Assembly: GCA_030141605.1 (NCBI GenBank) | Contig: JAQGDQ010000140.1 | Span: 137,001 to 201,000, forward strand | Direction of reading: 5' to 3' | Length of the DNA: 64,000 bases | From: Tubiluchus corallicola | Lineage: Eukaryota > Priapulida > Priapulimorpha > Priapulimorphida > Tubiluchidae | Shown: piece by piece, positions 1 to 11,105 of the stretch | How positions within the stretch are numbered: position 1 is the first letter of the stretch | How the letters are laid out: every line of letters starts with the position of its first letter | Notes under the pieces: generated by a model | Databases searched by the model: none | Seen by the model: the letters and a program-made list of their open reading frames with translations, nothing else | What the model was told of the DNA's origin: nothing | Program-made: the position numbers and the translations under genes

Positions 1-221
1 TTTGGATTTAATAACACTTCGACACAGGCCTGTGTTTAGCTAGATCAGCTTTGTTAGGCACTGTATGTTCATGTATTTATATAAGAGTGTACTTCACTTT
101 CTTTTGTGACTTTCATGGTTTACTTAATACAGTGTTGTAACACCAGAAAAAATTCCCATTAAAAACAATGAGTCGAGAGACGAGTTTGACCAAGAGTTTT
201 TATATAATCACAACAGCTTAC

Positions 222-1002
222 TTACAGGCATTTATGACAAAATAAATTTGTTTCTATCAAGCCCTCTGGTCTGACGGTATATTGCACCACTGGCATACCA
301 CTAGACATGTCTACGTTTATATCTCCAAACATGGTTGAGGCCATTTCGCCTGGCATGTTATACATGGGCACTGGCACCATCATTTCGTGATACATTGGTT
401 GCATAGCCATTTGATCCATCTGTAATTGTGCGGATTCTAGGAAAACCTGCCTAGTGTCATGCTCTGGCATTAAACCAGGTGAGACAACATCTATCTCTTC
501 CTCATCCCAAGAGATTGGGCTATTGTCTTTGTCGTCTATTAACCTGTCATTATCTTCTGGTTGCCACTATAAGACATGTTTGTGATTAATTACAAAGTTT
601 GCAGTTAACAAAAATCAAACAGATTTGTGAAACATCAAATTCTTCCCCCATTTGTGTCATTTTGTGACAAGACATTTGACGAAAAACGTTATAACAATTA
701 GTAATGATATTATATGCAGCCTGTACAGCACCTTTATAAAGTATGTTGCAATACCCACATCATAATTACTTTCACTATTTCATTTATGCATTGGAAGAAT
801 AAAATTTATCTGTTACCTGCTCCCGTTCATTTCTTTCATTCTGTCCTCTTCTGAAATAGCATCCTCTACCTCCGTATTTTCCTCTGTTGCGACTTCTTCC
901 ACCATACGTTCCTCTGCCACGACCTTTTCTTCGACCCCGCCAGTTATAATCTGATTTCCTCTGGAAATTTCTGTCTTTGCCTCTTCTAAAATCATCCGAC
1001 AT
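222..1002 (-). CDS. Unrecognised RG-rich protein, last two coding exons
   Basis: Two exons on the minus strand, 817-1034 and 222-566, join in phase 0 across a GT..AG intron (donor CAG|GTAACA, acceptor TTATAG|TGG). From the Met codon at 1002 they encode 176 residues. The first exon is dominated by Arg/Gly (many RG and GRG steps), as in RNA-binding RGG proteins. The second is acidic (DDKDNSPISWDEEEID), then Met/Pro-rich, and ends FCHKCL before the TAA at 222-224. I do not recognise the family. The frame stays open upstream of 1002, through a good acceptor at 1035-1037 (TTTCACAG) and even to about 1130, so the true start and any earlier exons are uncertain. Both exon joins were read directly; an RNA-binding role is only inferred from composition. 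Confidence 0.6.
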
Positions 1003-1179
1003 GCTCTCAAGATGTATGTTGAGTATGTTTGTTGCTGTGAAAGAAAATAAGTATGAAAATAACTTTAGGAACATGTCATTCACGCATTTTCCTTTATTTT
1101 TAGTCAGGTCATTGACATCAATAGGTTCAAACTAAAAACAAACAGTCATACTTGCTTATAAATTGTATTAATCAGATTA

Positions 1180-1530
1180 GTTGTTATTACAAACCCAGCC
1201 ACTGGGGCAGCAATCCAGCTGAACTCCCGGTCCTAGGCCCAGGTAAATGGGGAGGGTAGTCAGGATAGGACTAGCAACCCACGTGCGTAAAATACCTCTT
1301 ATGCTCAAGAAACACATGTGAACCAAGACAGGGGTTCACCAGCTGACAGATAATATATCCACCAGGCAGACTGGTGAGAAAGTTGTTAATACTGAAGGGC
1401 ACGAAGTAGGCCACTAGCTCATGTAGGGCAGTTGCGCTAAATTTGCAGAAAACAAGTGCTACACATGGGAAGCCCAAGCAGCCCACCGGTGATTTCTCTC
1501 ACTCTTTTAACTTTACATCGAGAAGAGGTA
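1180..1530. repeat. Possible dispersed repeat fragment between two genes
   Basis: This stretch is much more GC-rich than its surroundings (ACTGGGGCAGCAATCC, GGTCCTAGGCCCAGG) and carries a 71-codon minus-strand open frame with no recognisable domain. The composition and abrupt edges suggest an inserted repeat. I cannot assign a class. The rest of 1035-2734 holds nothing I recognise. Confidence 0.3.
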
Positions 1531-2734
1531 GTGAAACGAATCACCTGTCTGTGAAGCGAGACAAAATAAAAAGCGATATACTTTAACCAAATGTTGAAAT
1601 TGCCTAAAAAGCAGGCTCACCTCAAAAAATTAATCTCGAAGCCAAATTTAATACTGCTCATTGGACGAGATCAGAATAAGATTATTTTATTTTACCAGAT
1701 GTATAATAAATTATTTAAAGTATATTAATATTTTCATTTATTATTATTAAATAAACAAGGACAACGGACGCTGCCACTAAGGTTAACTGGGCTCAATTCA
1801 TGACTTGTCTCAAGTTACCTACTTGGTCAGCCCATATATGGCGCGTCCTACTTGAGATAGCTCAAGTATGGCATTTGCCCAACTTCGGCTAGTATCCTAT
1901 TCCGCTCCGACAATTACTAACTAATTTCTACCAACCTCATCAGTGTCAGTGAGCTACTAATTCAGTCAATTACCGCCATATACATGTAGCCTTGAAGGAG
2001 ACGCACGAAATCTAGGCCTAATGTCAAGACTTACGATAGCCTACAATAAAAAATGGTTAGATTAGTTGTAAAGCACAAGATTAGGACGAAACCATGAATG
2101 TTGCCGGAATGACAACAGGCTACCAGCATTATTTCGTTGTACAGATTTTTTTATTCAGACTTTCACCTCGTGCAAAACTACAATCACAGAAACACTAAAA
2201 CAGGTTAAGGAAAATACTCGCGACATCTGGTGTTGAGTTAAAAAAACTAAAGAGTAGAAATTTAAAAGATTCTGCATATTGGTGAAAACCACATGATGAA
2301 AAAAACGTGAAAATTGACGAATTAGGCTCCCCTGGCGAAATATTAGAAGCGTGGAAAGGGTAACAATTTTTTTTATTGGAGATTCTAGTCTGCTATTTGC
2401 GTAGACCGTCAATTTTTCTTTAAACCTATTTGCTTTTTAGATACCAAATCGAGTACTTTTAATTTATTGTGCTGAGGTTTTTCCAATCCAAGCTGTCGTT
2501 AATAAAATTATGATTAAACTTATCACCAAAATTGTCGTTCTACTATAAGACAGTGTGTAGTAAAAATATATTTAGCATATTTAAGCTGATTTAGCATAAA
2601 TTCACATTTTCTTTAACTCAACTGTCCTATTAATTGTTTCTGTATTCGGTATTTGATTTTACTAGTGATTGTTACCTATTTTATTAAGCCTATATAGATT
2701 ACTCAGTGTCATCTTTAAGACATACTGAACTGGC

Positions 2735-2880
2735 GCAGTTATTGTGTTGCATCTTCGAGCCTGCCTTTGAGATTTGCTGTTCATATGTGTAATTGATAGA
2801 GAAGCAGTTATTGCACTGCATCTTCTAGTCTGCCTTTGAGGTTTGCTGCTCTTCTGTTCATATGTGTAACTGATAGAGAA
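2735..2880. repeat. Tandem duplication just upstream of CHCHD4
   Basis: Two imperfect copies of a unit of about 69-77 bp starting GCAGTTATTG (2735 and 2804) and ending TGATAGAGAA. It lies within about 270 bp upstream of the CHCHD4 start codon, so it probably overlaps the promoter or 5' UTR. No TATA box stands out. Confidence 0.6.
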
Positions 2881-3001
2881 AAAACTATGATGTCTGATTC
2901 TTGCTGTAGTTTTTTTAATGCTGTTATTCTAGTATTTAATTTTATTGCAATAGGTTTAATAGGTGGCATTTAGTGGCACCAACTGTTATCTGCTGAGAAA
3001 C

Positions 3002-3023
3002 ATGTCCTACTGCCGAAAAGAAG
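3002..3023 (+). CDS. CHCHD4: CHCHD4 coding exon 1
   Basis: Encodes MSYCRKE plus the first base of Gly8; donor AAG|GTAGGG. Too short to be seen as an open reading frame, and recognised by its match to the family's N-terminus. Confidence 0.9.
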
Positions 3024-4937
3024 GTAGGGCCATGGTGACTTTTTGCATTTATATTATCACAAAAATTGTTTGCAACTTAAAATCATTAAGAACTTCTTAG
3101 TTCCTCTAAAGCCTATAAGTGCATTAAGAAATTCAGATACAGGAAAAAGTTGTATGATATGAATAATATTTTTGATACATGTTATAAATGATAAATATTT
3201 TGTATTTCTTAATTTTTTGCATAAGCATAAAATTGTATCCAAATTTGACAAATTAACCGTAAAGCTTTACAATTTGTGATTTTATTACAAGGTTATAAGT
3301 GTAATAGTGTGTTGTCGAATAAGAAACGTGGAATCTGTCTACTGTTATAGATAAACCTATTTGTTGGTTCAGAGTGTGGTAGGGTGGGTAAAGATGGAAA
3401 CAGTGTACATAGACATTTCATTATAAAGGTTAAGAGAACAATGAGAATCTTGTATAACACTGATGCTTCAAATTCTGGTAAATATCATGTAGTAAATTAA
3501 ATGTTTCATGTTTTAGGGAAAGACATTATTATGTTTGTGACAAGAGAAGATCATGAGCAACCAACAACAGCAGATATTGGCATCTCCATAGATGATCTTG
3601 ATGATGAACCAGGTGATATAAACCTCTGAAGCAAAATTCTTTCTGTTGTAGCATTTATAGTTTTACACACTATGCAATCTAATAAATATTCTTATTAGAT
3701 TTCTTATTTGTACCATAGACGCTACTCGGCATAAATTGATGCTGTGACTGTGTCTCAGATTGTTGTTCTGATTATATCTCAGATTGCTGCTCTGCTTTTA
3801 TCATCGAATCTACTTTGATTACATCACAAATTGCTGCTGTGATTTTGTCATAGATTGCTGCTCTGCTTATATTGTAGATTCTGCTGAGATTAATTGTATC
3901 ATAGATTCTACTCTGATTGTATCATAAATTGCCACTGTGATTGTATCATATGTTACTGCAGTGATTGGATTATAGATCATTGTTGTAAGCGCATCGTAGA
4001 TTGTTGGTGTGGCTTTATCATATCATAGATTTGTACTATGATTCTGCAATTGATTGGTGCTGTGATTGTGTCATACATTGCTGCTATGATTGTGTAATAA
4101 ATTGTTGTTGTGATTGTATCGTAGATTGCTGCTGTGATTGTGTCATACATTGCTGCTATGATTGTGTAATAAATTGTTGTTGTGATTGTATCGTAGATTG
4201 CTGCTGTGACTGTGTTATACATTGCTGCTATCATTGTGTAGTAGATTGCTGCTATGACTTTATACTAGATTGTTACTATGTGTGCGTAATTGATTGGTAT
4301 TGTAGTTATGCCATAAACTGCTGCTATGATTATATCATAAATTGTTGCTCTAATTGCACCATAGATTGCTGGCTCGAGAGTATTATAACTGTTTGCTTGT
4401 ATCACAGTTGCTGCTGTGTTTCATATGCTGCTGTTCTGATTGTATCATAGAATCCCACTTTGATTTAATAACTGTTTTCATGAAATAAATGAAATTTCAC
4501 GCAAGCAATATTTTTGCAATAGCAAGTGTAGCACACGAGCTGCTCTGTTGTAGTTATTTTACAATCATTGTTATTGTTTTAATGTAGGGCTCATATTGCC
4601 AAACGGGGAAATCAATTGGAGCTGTCCATGTTTGGGAGGAATGGCAACCGGTCCATGCGGTGTCCCTTTCAGAGAGGCGTTCTCTTGTTTTCATTATAGC
4701 AAAGAGGAAATAAAGGGCAGCGATTGCACGGAGCAGTTTCGTAAAATGCACGAATGCATGATGAAGTACCCTGAATTATACAAAGATTATAGCAAAGAAG
4801 ATGATGACGACGACGACGATGATGATGAGTATGAGGACGGCAACAAAATCAATGAGCAAACAGGTGACAGTGAAAAAACTGAAAAAAGTTCTCAAGAAAG
4901 TAAAGAATCTACACAAAGTCCGGGTAAAGAAAGCTGA
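3002..4937 (+). CDS. CHCHD4: CHCHD4 / MIA40, mitochondrial intermembrane-space import oxidoreductase
   Basis: Three coding exons (3002-3023, 3517-3612, 4588-4937), both introns in phase 1, encode 155 residues. MIA40 traps imported cysteine-rich precursors in the intermembrane space through a redox-active CPC motif and passes electrons to ALR/Erv1. Visible here: the N-terminal MSYCR, the catalytic C52-P53-C54 in [10 protein letters not shown], and the twin CX9C pairs C63/C73 and C86/C96. The segments LILPNG and [13 protein letters not shown] match the animal protein closely. The short N-terminus without a membrane anchor is the animal form, not the yeast one. Oddities are a run of about ten acidic residues (Asp/Glu) after YKDYSKE, and a Ser/Lys/Glu-rich tail ending GKES. 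The start codon is the first Met and fixes the family's usual N-terminus. Confidence 0.96.
3517..3612 (+). CDS. CHCHD4: CHCHD4 coding exon 2
   Basis: Acceptor TTTTAG|GG, donor CCAG|GTGATA. Encodes [13 protein letters not shown] and an acidic linker, in phase with both neighbouring exons. Confidence 0.92.
3730..4450 (+). repeat. 24-bp tandem repeat in CHCHD4 intron 2
   Basis: Degenerate tandem units of 24 bp resembling ATTGCTGCTATGATTGTGTA fill most of the intron. In the centre (about 4054-4197) three unit variants form a 72-bp higher-order block present twice almost without change. Because 24 is a multiple of three, the array makes long open frames on both strands (plus strand with repeated DCVIHCCY-like octapeptides). 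These frames lie inside an intron and are a by-product of the unit length. Confidence 0.9.
4588..4937 (+). CDS. CHCHD4: CHCHD4 coding exon 3 with CPC and twin CX9C motifs
   Basis: Acceptor AATGTAG|GG; stop TGA at 4935-4937. Carries all the catalytic and structural cysteines except Cys4, and the acidic tail. Confidence 0.96.
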
Positions 4938-5833
4938 AACTTGTGAATTTTAGTAAATTACCTTTCTTTCGACCGGTGCTTTTATAGACTTAAGATTATC
5001 GTAGAACATAGCCAATTAGAGACAGATTTATAATTGCTGTAGAACATAGCCAATGACAGACAGACATATTTTAATGTAGTAATATAGCTAATGAGAGATA
5101 GTGTTACACAAATTTGAGCTACGTCATGTAGTAATTGGTGAAGTTACAGTTAGCTGCACACGGCTACAGTTAATTATATAATTAAGAGATTAGACTTTTT
5201 ATCAAACAGCAAATAAGCTATGCACGAGCTGTTTATCCTGCTAAATTATGTTTGCCTACTTCTACCTCAAAATCTACACTGACTTGTCATTTAGCACAGT
5301 AATACATGCATAGCCTTGTTAGCTAGATTAGTTGCTTTCGCTGTAAAATCTATAATTTATCGTTTCATAGCCAGCACATTGTTGCCGTCCGAGTTTTATG
5401 AACCCATTCCACAGAAATGGGTGACCTTGGTGGTCGTGTGTGCACCTTACTGTGTACCTACAGATTATAAGAACAAGTCTGGCGCATAAGACTGGTAAAA
5501 GCGTCTTTTTTATTGTGAATTTGTGGGGGTCAGTGTGAAGTTACGACTGTCATTAAGAAGTGTGGGCGTTACAGATTTATATTGAACCATTTGTATATTA
5601 TCATGTATCATGTATACTAAATCATATTACAGCAACTATTGGTACTAGTATTACTGCTAGGTATTAATTGCCTCTGTTGCACCAAACATCACTTAAGTAA
5701 AGTTCTGTTGAGTAGTGTACTAAATTGTGAAAAGGTTTATAAATTGACTTGCATAGCTTTTCGTTTTAATTAGAGTCGAGCACGTTTGCTGCAATATGCA
5801 ATTAGGTTTGAGAAAAGGAACACGCAGACGTTG
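4938..5833. other. CHCHD4 3' flank, no recognisable gene
   Basis: Contains the CHCHD4 3' UTR and intergenic DNA. Two short near-repeats of TAGAACATAGCCAAT occur at about 4995-5080. No coding exon or clear polyadenylation hexamer close to the stop was found. Confidence 0.5.
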
Positions 5834-5835
5834 TA

Positions 5836-6324
5836 CAGTAAACTCCGCATAACCCAAAATCGCATAACTCAAATTTTCGCCCAACTCAAAGAATTTCAGC
5901 GGAATGGATAAAAACCTCCGTTTTTCCTACAAAGAAACGTCGCTTAACTCGAATAAAAAGTTATGGTCCATTTAATCAAAATACATGTAATTTACTTTGC
6001 CAAACTCAAAAATGTAATTTATACTCTAGAAAAATAGAAAGTTGTGTGCAACCAAAAACAGTATCGTCTTCTGGGAATATTCTGATGTGTGACAAGTTAT
6101 TTTCTCCGGGAAAGTCTCAGTCAAGCACGGACTTGTTGCAGATGACGAGAACTGAATGCTTGACGGAGATTGTGTAAATAATTGAACTACGCACAAACTG
6201 AACTGCAGTACGTAAGACATTGGTACCCTATTGTAATATTGCTAACAGTGTTGTGTAGCTCAACAGCACCTAACTCGAAGTTTTTTTTCGGTCCGGTTAT
6301 TTTTGAGTTATGGGGAGTTTACTG
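5836..6324. mobile_element. Pogo/Tigger-like non-autonomous element
   Basis: Terminal inverted repeats CAGTAAACTCC and GGAGTTTACTG, flanked on both sides by TA. The interior is made of phrases like GCATAACTCAAA, as in pogo/Tigger MITEs. It is about 490 bp with no transposase reading frame. Confidence 0.85.
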
Positions 6325-6542
6325 TACCTGCAAATTAGATCAAGATGTTGGTTTATTTGTCGCGTTTTAATTGTTATGTGTAAAATTCAGTGTAAATAGC
6401 TATAAAATAGCCATTTTGTTGTATTGCACAGATTTAAAAGCTGTTCGTTAATTGGAAAGTACTGATTGTATCTTAAAATTATGCTTTTTGATTAGGCATT
6501 AAATTTAAAACTTAAGTTGCATTTTGCTGTTTCTATGATGTA

Positions 6543-6996
6543 AAGTGTTCCCTCACTTATTGAGGGCATTCCGTTCCAGGCCCACCCGCGATAAGTGAAT
6601 TTCCGTGAAGTAGGGATGCTATACTTATTTAATACTTACACGTTTGGGTGGCATCGTAGGGCTTGAATAAATTCAGTCTCTAATGAAATTTTCACAAATC
6701 TTCACAAGAAAGCAAGCTGCACGGTACCTGAATCAATCAGCAACTGGGACACAGAACAGCATTCTCTGGTTGGTCGCTTTCCATCAATCAACCAATCGTG
6801 TGTTGTGTACAATCTCACATCAAGTTGCATCTCAAGCGGGCGCAAGTCCTACGTTTCGTTTTTGGTGTGTATTCGTCCGCCGAATAAATACATTATTTAC
6901 TATAAATGGTAATTTTTTTGATTTATAATATTCTTTGAAAACCAGCGAAACAGTGAGTCCGCGATAAACAAACCGCGAAGTGGCAAAGGAACACTG
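6543..6996. mobile_element. Tigger-like MITE inserted in the left arm of the inverted repeat
   Basis: Ends read AAGTGTTCCCTCA and AAAGGAACACTG, flanked by TA. The interior contains CGCGATAAGTGAAT and CCGCGATAAACAAACC, typical of the CAGTGTTCC family of Tigger-like elements. The undisturbed sequence in the right arm of the surrounding inverted repeat is the empty site. Confidence 0.85.
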
Positions 6997-7133
6997 TATA
7001 TCAAAACAATGGAGCAAAAAATTATATCATACTCATCTGTAGATTATGTGGTGGCAATCTATAGAGAAAATTTTATCTATTAACAGATATACAGCATATG
7101 GAGAATGTTACAGTGTATTAATGTTTTTATATA

Positions 7134-7231
7134 CAGTAAAAACCTCTTTATATACTTTGAGCCTGCAAAAAAGTTGGCGTTAAACAAGTTTGACATTAAA
7201 AACGTCGAGGCATTATAACAAGGTTGCACTG
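7134..7231. mobile_element. Short pogo-like MITE remnant
   Basis: Starts CAGTAAAAACCTCTTTATAT and ends CATTATAACAAGGTTGCACTG. The same family with better-preserved ends is at 7461-7631 and 49614-49803. Part of it is shared with the right inverted-repeat arm. Confidence 0.6.
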
Positions 7232-7460
7232 ATTGTGTCTTAAAATTATGCCTTTTTGACTATGCATTAAATTTAAAACGTAAATGTATAAGCTGCTTGT
7301 ATGTGTATAACAAAAGAATAGAGCAAAAAATATAATGTGCTTGTCTACAGAAGCATAGATTCTGTAGCTAATGATCTCTGGCAATCTGTACACAAAATTT
7401 CATCTGTTAACAGTTGTACAGTGCATGGAGAATGTTACTGTGTATCACTGTTTTTGTATA

Positions 7461-7631
7461 CAGTCGAACCTTTTTATATCACCTACTTTGGGGTGATAAC
7501 AAACTGCACTAAAACACATATGTATGCAAAAATGTACATTTTTCTACTTTTTCTGTTTTGTAAAAATTTGGGTGTTAAACGAGGTTGGCATCTAAAGGTG
7601 GGGGGGGGGGCATTATAACGAGATTTGACTG
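7461..7631. mobile_element. Short pogo-like MITE (171 bp)
   Basis: Inverted ends CAGTCGAACCT and AGATTTGACTG, TA on each side, CATTATAACGAG near the right end. A run of ten G precedes it. No coding capacity. Confidence 0.75.
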
Positions 7632-8497
7632 TACATGTGATTGGTCAGTTTTGTGTACATAAGCAGATTCGAAAAAGCTGAAATTTGGCTTGGTTTGAGT
7701 TAGGAAGTCTCAAATCCGATTCATATTCCAGAAAATTTTCACCCCTACTTTAAAAGTTTATTCACAGGACTAGGTAGTCTGAAACATGCCTCCACTTCTT
7801 TAATGTCAAACTTGTTTAACGCCAACTTTTTGCAGGCTCGTACTGTATATAAAAACATTAATACAATGTAACATTCTCCATATACTGTATATCTGTTAAT
7901 AGATAAAATTTTGTCAACAGATTGCCACCACATAATCTACAGATCAGCATATAATTTTTGCTCCATTGTTTTGATATACATCATAGAAACAGCAAAATAG
8001 AACTGAAGTTTTAAATTTAATGTCTAATCAAAAAGCATAATTTTAAGATACAATCAGTACTTCGCAATTAACGAACAGCTTTTAAATTCCATGTTGCAAT
8101 TAATTTCATGAATTGTTAATCATGATATGAAAATCAGAACTAACCACGGGAGCATATAGCTGTTATTCCTCGAGCGAAAAAAAAATGTTTGTGTCAACTG
8201 CTATTCTGTGTATTACTTGCAATAAGCTACATTTTTGTCACTTTTAGTTTACCCAAAGGTTAAATAAAAATGTAAACTGTCAGTTTTTATTCAACACGTT
8301 TTATTTTACAGAGAAAAAACATCAACAGGTCAATTATTGTTTACATAATACATCAACAGAGATAAATGTTTACTCTAATTATGATGAAGCAAACTACAGG
8401 AATGTTGAAAATTTCAAGAACCTTGGAATTGTCGATCGGTAATTTACATTCGTTTGTTGTAGACACTCGCTGAAAAATATTTGAATCTAACCTAGTT

Positions 8498-8603
8498 CAG
8501 ACTAGCGAGTTTTCTGTCGCAATCTCTGAGAGTAGACTTGCAAGTGTGAACTTCTATGCAAGTTATTGCAAACTCTCCAACAGCAGGAAAACTCGCTAGT
8601 CTG
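8498..8603. mobile_element. Tiny inverted-repeat element
   Basis: A 17-bp perfect inverted repeat, CAGACTAGCGAGTTTTC and its complement, encloses about 70 bp. It is probably a small MITE or hairpin; no target duplication is clear. The rest of 8104-9810 shows no gene or recognisable repeat. Confidence 0.5.
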
Positions 8604-9811
8604 ATCGCACTGTAACTTTGATAAATTGTACTACCTCGGCAATGTATGCAAAAAGGCACTGTTATTTCTTAACTTTATAAAAGTATTGTCCTCGGAAATC
8701 AATGCAAAATCACCAAATCCATAATATTACTCATTTAAAGCGCTGGCATTGATGCCAAAATTAATTTTCTACTGCTGTTGCTTTCTTCTTTTAATGAATT
8801 TATTTAATTTGAGTTTCATAGTGTTATCCGAAAGGCTCCAAAATGCCTAATTTATTTTTCACACTTGCGCTTCTGAAATTTGTACAAACAAGCAACACAC
8901 ACATTCTACTCAACAACTCGTTTCTCTGCAGCAACTAAACTTATTTGCAACATGACAAAAAAATTCATTCTTACAATCCTAGAAAAACAGGAAAATACAG
9001 ATTCGTGAGTATTGTCAGTGCCTGCAAGATTCCTTAAATGAACTACAATATTCCGACTCGTAAATTAGCCAGTTATAAGGAACCGAGTCACTGACATACC
9101 ATTCGCGTTCAGCAAGCTAAGATTCACAAAAATATGTCAACAAAAACACGGCTGTCCTCATTAACATTGTTATTAGCTACAGCTTACACCCATATGTTGA
9201 CAAAACACACAAAAATTATATGTACATGTATATAATATTACATTTCACAAATGCTCTGTGTCATTCAAGTTAGCGGATAAATATTTTGTAGTAAAATTTA
9301 GTCTATTACCATAAAGTGAAATTAATAAAACAAGCAAACACTTTAACAACTATCTCAAAATTAATTTGAGACTTTGGAATTTGATTAAAGTAAGGCATAT
9401 TACCTCATGATACATATAATACATTTAATATCTAATTATAAATATTTGTATTTATAACTAACCACATAAAGTAACTGACAGACTTTTTTTGAAAAATCAC
9501 CACATTAATCAATGTCAAAGTACTTAGGGTTCATAAACAACAAATAAAAATAATAATAATCTAAACAAAACCTAACAAAAAAATTAACACTTATAGTTAA
9601 GTTTATAACTATGTTTCTGGCACCAAAATTGACTAGAAAACCTTTGCTTCATACCTGTCCCAATAAATATAAATCGCAGTGGCTATTTTTTGATATTGCA
9701 AACATAAAATCAACAGTGTATCATTCACACAACTCAAAAAATGGAAAACGATTTCCGGCTTGCTATCATTTTGCTGAACAGGAGCCAATTATATACAATT
9801 CATCTTATTAT

Positions 9812-10528
9812 GTGTAACATTCGTTGAGTGTTTTTACTCTCCATACTTATTATTAGTGTATCAGCCATCTTGGCTTGATTTTTGTCAGTACAGTGGACTC
9901 TCGTTACAAGAATCACACGTATAAGAATCAGCTCAATATAAGAATCAAAATCGCGTTTCCCGAATTGAATCGGCATTTTCCTAGTGAAAATCCGCTCGTA
10001 TAAGAATCACCCTTCCTTCGATAGTAGAATCAATTTTGGCGCCGGGAGCTGGTTGGGAGCCGAAATTGACCGCCTCACCAGAGGAGAAATGAAGCAAAGC
10101 AAGCTATCGATATTTTTCAAGCAGTAGATGTAGAGTTTTCTGTAGTCTCCAGCACAATTTCGGAAAAAAAATTATGTGCATTAAAAAAATTTTAAGGCAA
10201 TTCTGGCATCATGAAATATTTACCCAACCATGAAATAAAAACATTAGTCTAGGAATTTTTAGGTCCTTTTTAGGCCAGAAAAACATTATGCTGTTTCATG
10301 TCGTTTCTAGCGCAATTTCGGGAAATAAATAATTTTTATGTGCATAAAAAATTTTTAAAGCAATTCTGGGTCATGCTCGTTATAAGAATCGCTCGTTATA
10401 AGAATCACTTTGCCTTCTCCCGAGGTGATTCTTATAACGAGAGTCCACTGTATAATAAAAAATAACCAAGATGGCCGATACATAATAATAAGTACGGAGA
10501 GTAAAAACACTCAAACAAATATTACACC
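9812..10528. mobile_element. Foldback element with about 60-bp terminal inverted repeats
   Basis: The left end (GTGTAACATTCGTTGAGTG, then TTTTTACTCTCCATACTTAT) pairs with the right end (AAGTACGGAGAGTAAAAACA and on to ATTACAC). Both arms also carry the CCATCTTGG block. Its centre has been entered by the pogo-like element at 9891-10450, so little of the original loop remains. Confidence 0.8.
9891..10450. mobile_element. Pogo/Tigger-like MITE, copy 1
   Basis: A 560-bp element with ends CAGTGGACTCTCGTTA and TAACGAGAGTCCACTG and TA on both sides. Phrases such as ATAAGAATCA recur inside it. A second copy, nearly identical along its whole length, is at 16378-16933. No transposase frame. Confidence 0.93.
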
Positions 10529-10899
10529 ATGACATGGAATGAAACTAATCTAAGGACAATGTGGGGTAAATTGTCAAGGGTATTATGCACACATTTTCTA
10601 TGCCACTAGTTTTAGCTATATAATACCTATGTTAAACTACAAGTAATAATACATAAATTACAAATTACTGACTAAAGCTAGTTTCATAAATTCACACCTG
10701 TAAATCTGTTATAATTTACACCTGAATGTGAGTAAAATTACCCAGCAACCACGAAAAGTTTTGTTTTTGATGGCTTGAACTCAGATCTTTTGGACAGCTG
10801 TGCTCGTCACAACATCACATAGAAATTTAATTTCTAACAAACTGAAATTTACTAATAAATTTAGTAAAATTTTAAAAGAATTTGCTAATAATAGGGTAA

Positions 10900-11100
10900 A
10901 AAATACTTCAGATCTTCCACAAGCTTAGGAAGCTTTATTCAGAAAATGACACCTTTAACATTTATTTGATGTCAACAAAATAAATATTACAATATGCCGA
11001 CATGCAGTAAGAATAACGTGTTTGGCAACGTTGTGTCTCATGATGTGAATGGTCCAGGAGTTCTAAAGCTGAAGGTTTCCCTTATTGCCAATTTTTATTT
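10900..11100 (-). other. Putative APPL 3' UTR with polyadenylation signals
   Basis: Downstream of the inferred APPL stop (11101-11103), the minus strand has AATAAA hexamers at about 10965 and 10937, consistent with a short 3' UTR of roughly 150-200 nt. This is inferred from hexamers only. Confidence 0.45.
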
Positions 11101-11105
11101 TCAAC
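11101..11105 (-). CDS. APPL1/2: APPL exon 18, final Cys codon and stop
   Basis: Acceptor CATTACAG|GTTGA: the T left over from exon 17 makes TGT (Cys) and then TGA. The protein would end PLSLC. The junction is in frame and followed by polyadenylation signals, but the evidence is only the acceptor sequence. Confidence 0.5.

Larger units (their letters stand above)
6421..8103. repeat. Large imperfect inverted repeat with a third internal copy
   Basis: The left arm (6421-6542 continued at 6997-7215) is the reverse complement of the right arm (7782-8103); both contain CTGTTCGTTAATTG-like and TTTTATCTATTAACAGATAT-like blocks. A third, more diverged copy in direct orientation to the left arm occupies about 7232-7460. 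The left arm is split by a younger element at 6543-6996. The family may itself be a decayed DNA transposon. Confidence 0.8.

Noticed and set aside
813-1010. Glu-rich open frame as an alternative protein
   Set aside because: It does not continue across the splice junction into the next exon (it stops after about ten codons), while the RG-rich frame continues for 114 codons.
1271-1486. 71-codon minus-strand frame
   Set aside because: No domain and no splice-consistent context; it lies in a probable dispersed repeat.
4001-4450. 149-codon Cys-rich open frame
   Set aside because: It is a tandem repeat of a unit divisible by three, lying inside CHCHD4 intron 2; no domain and no independent start context.
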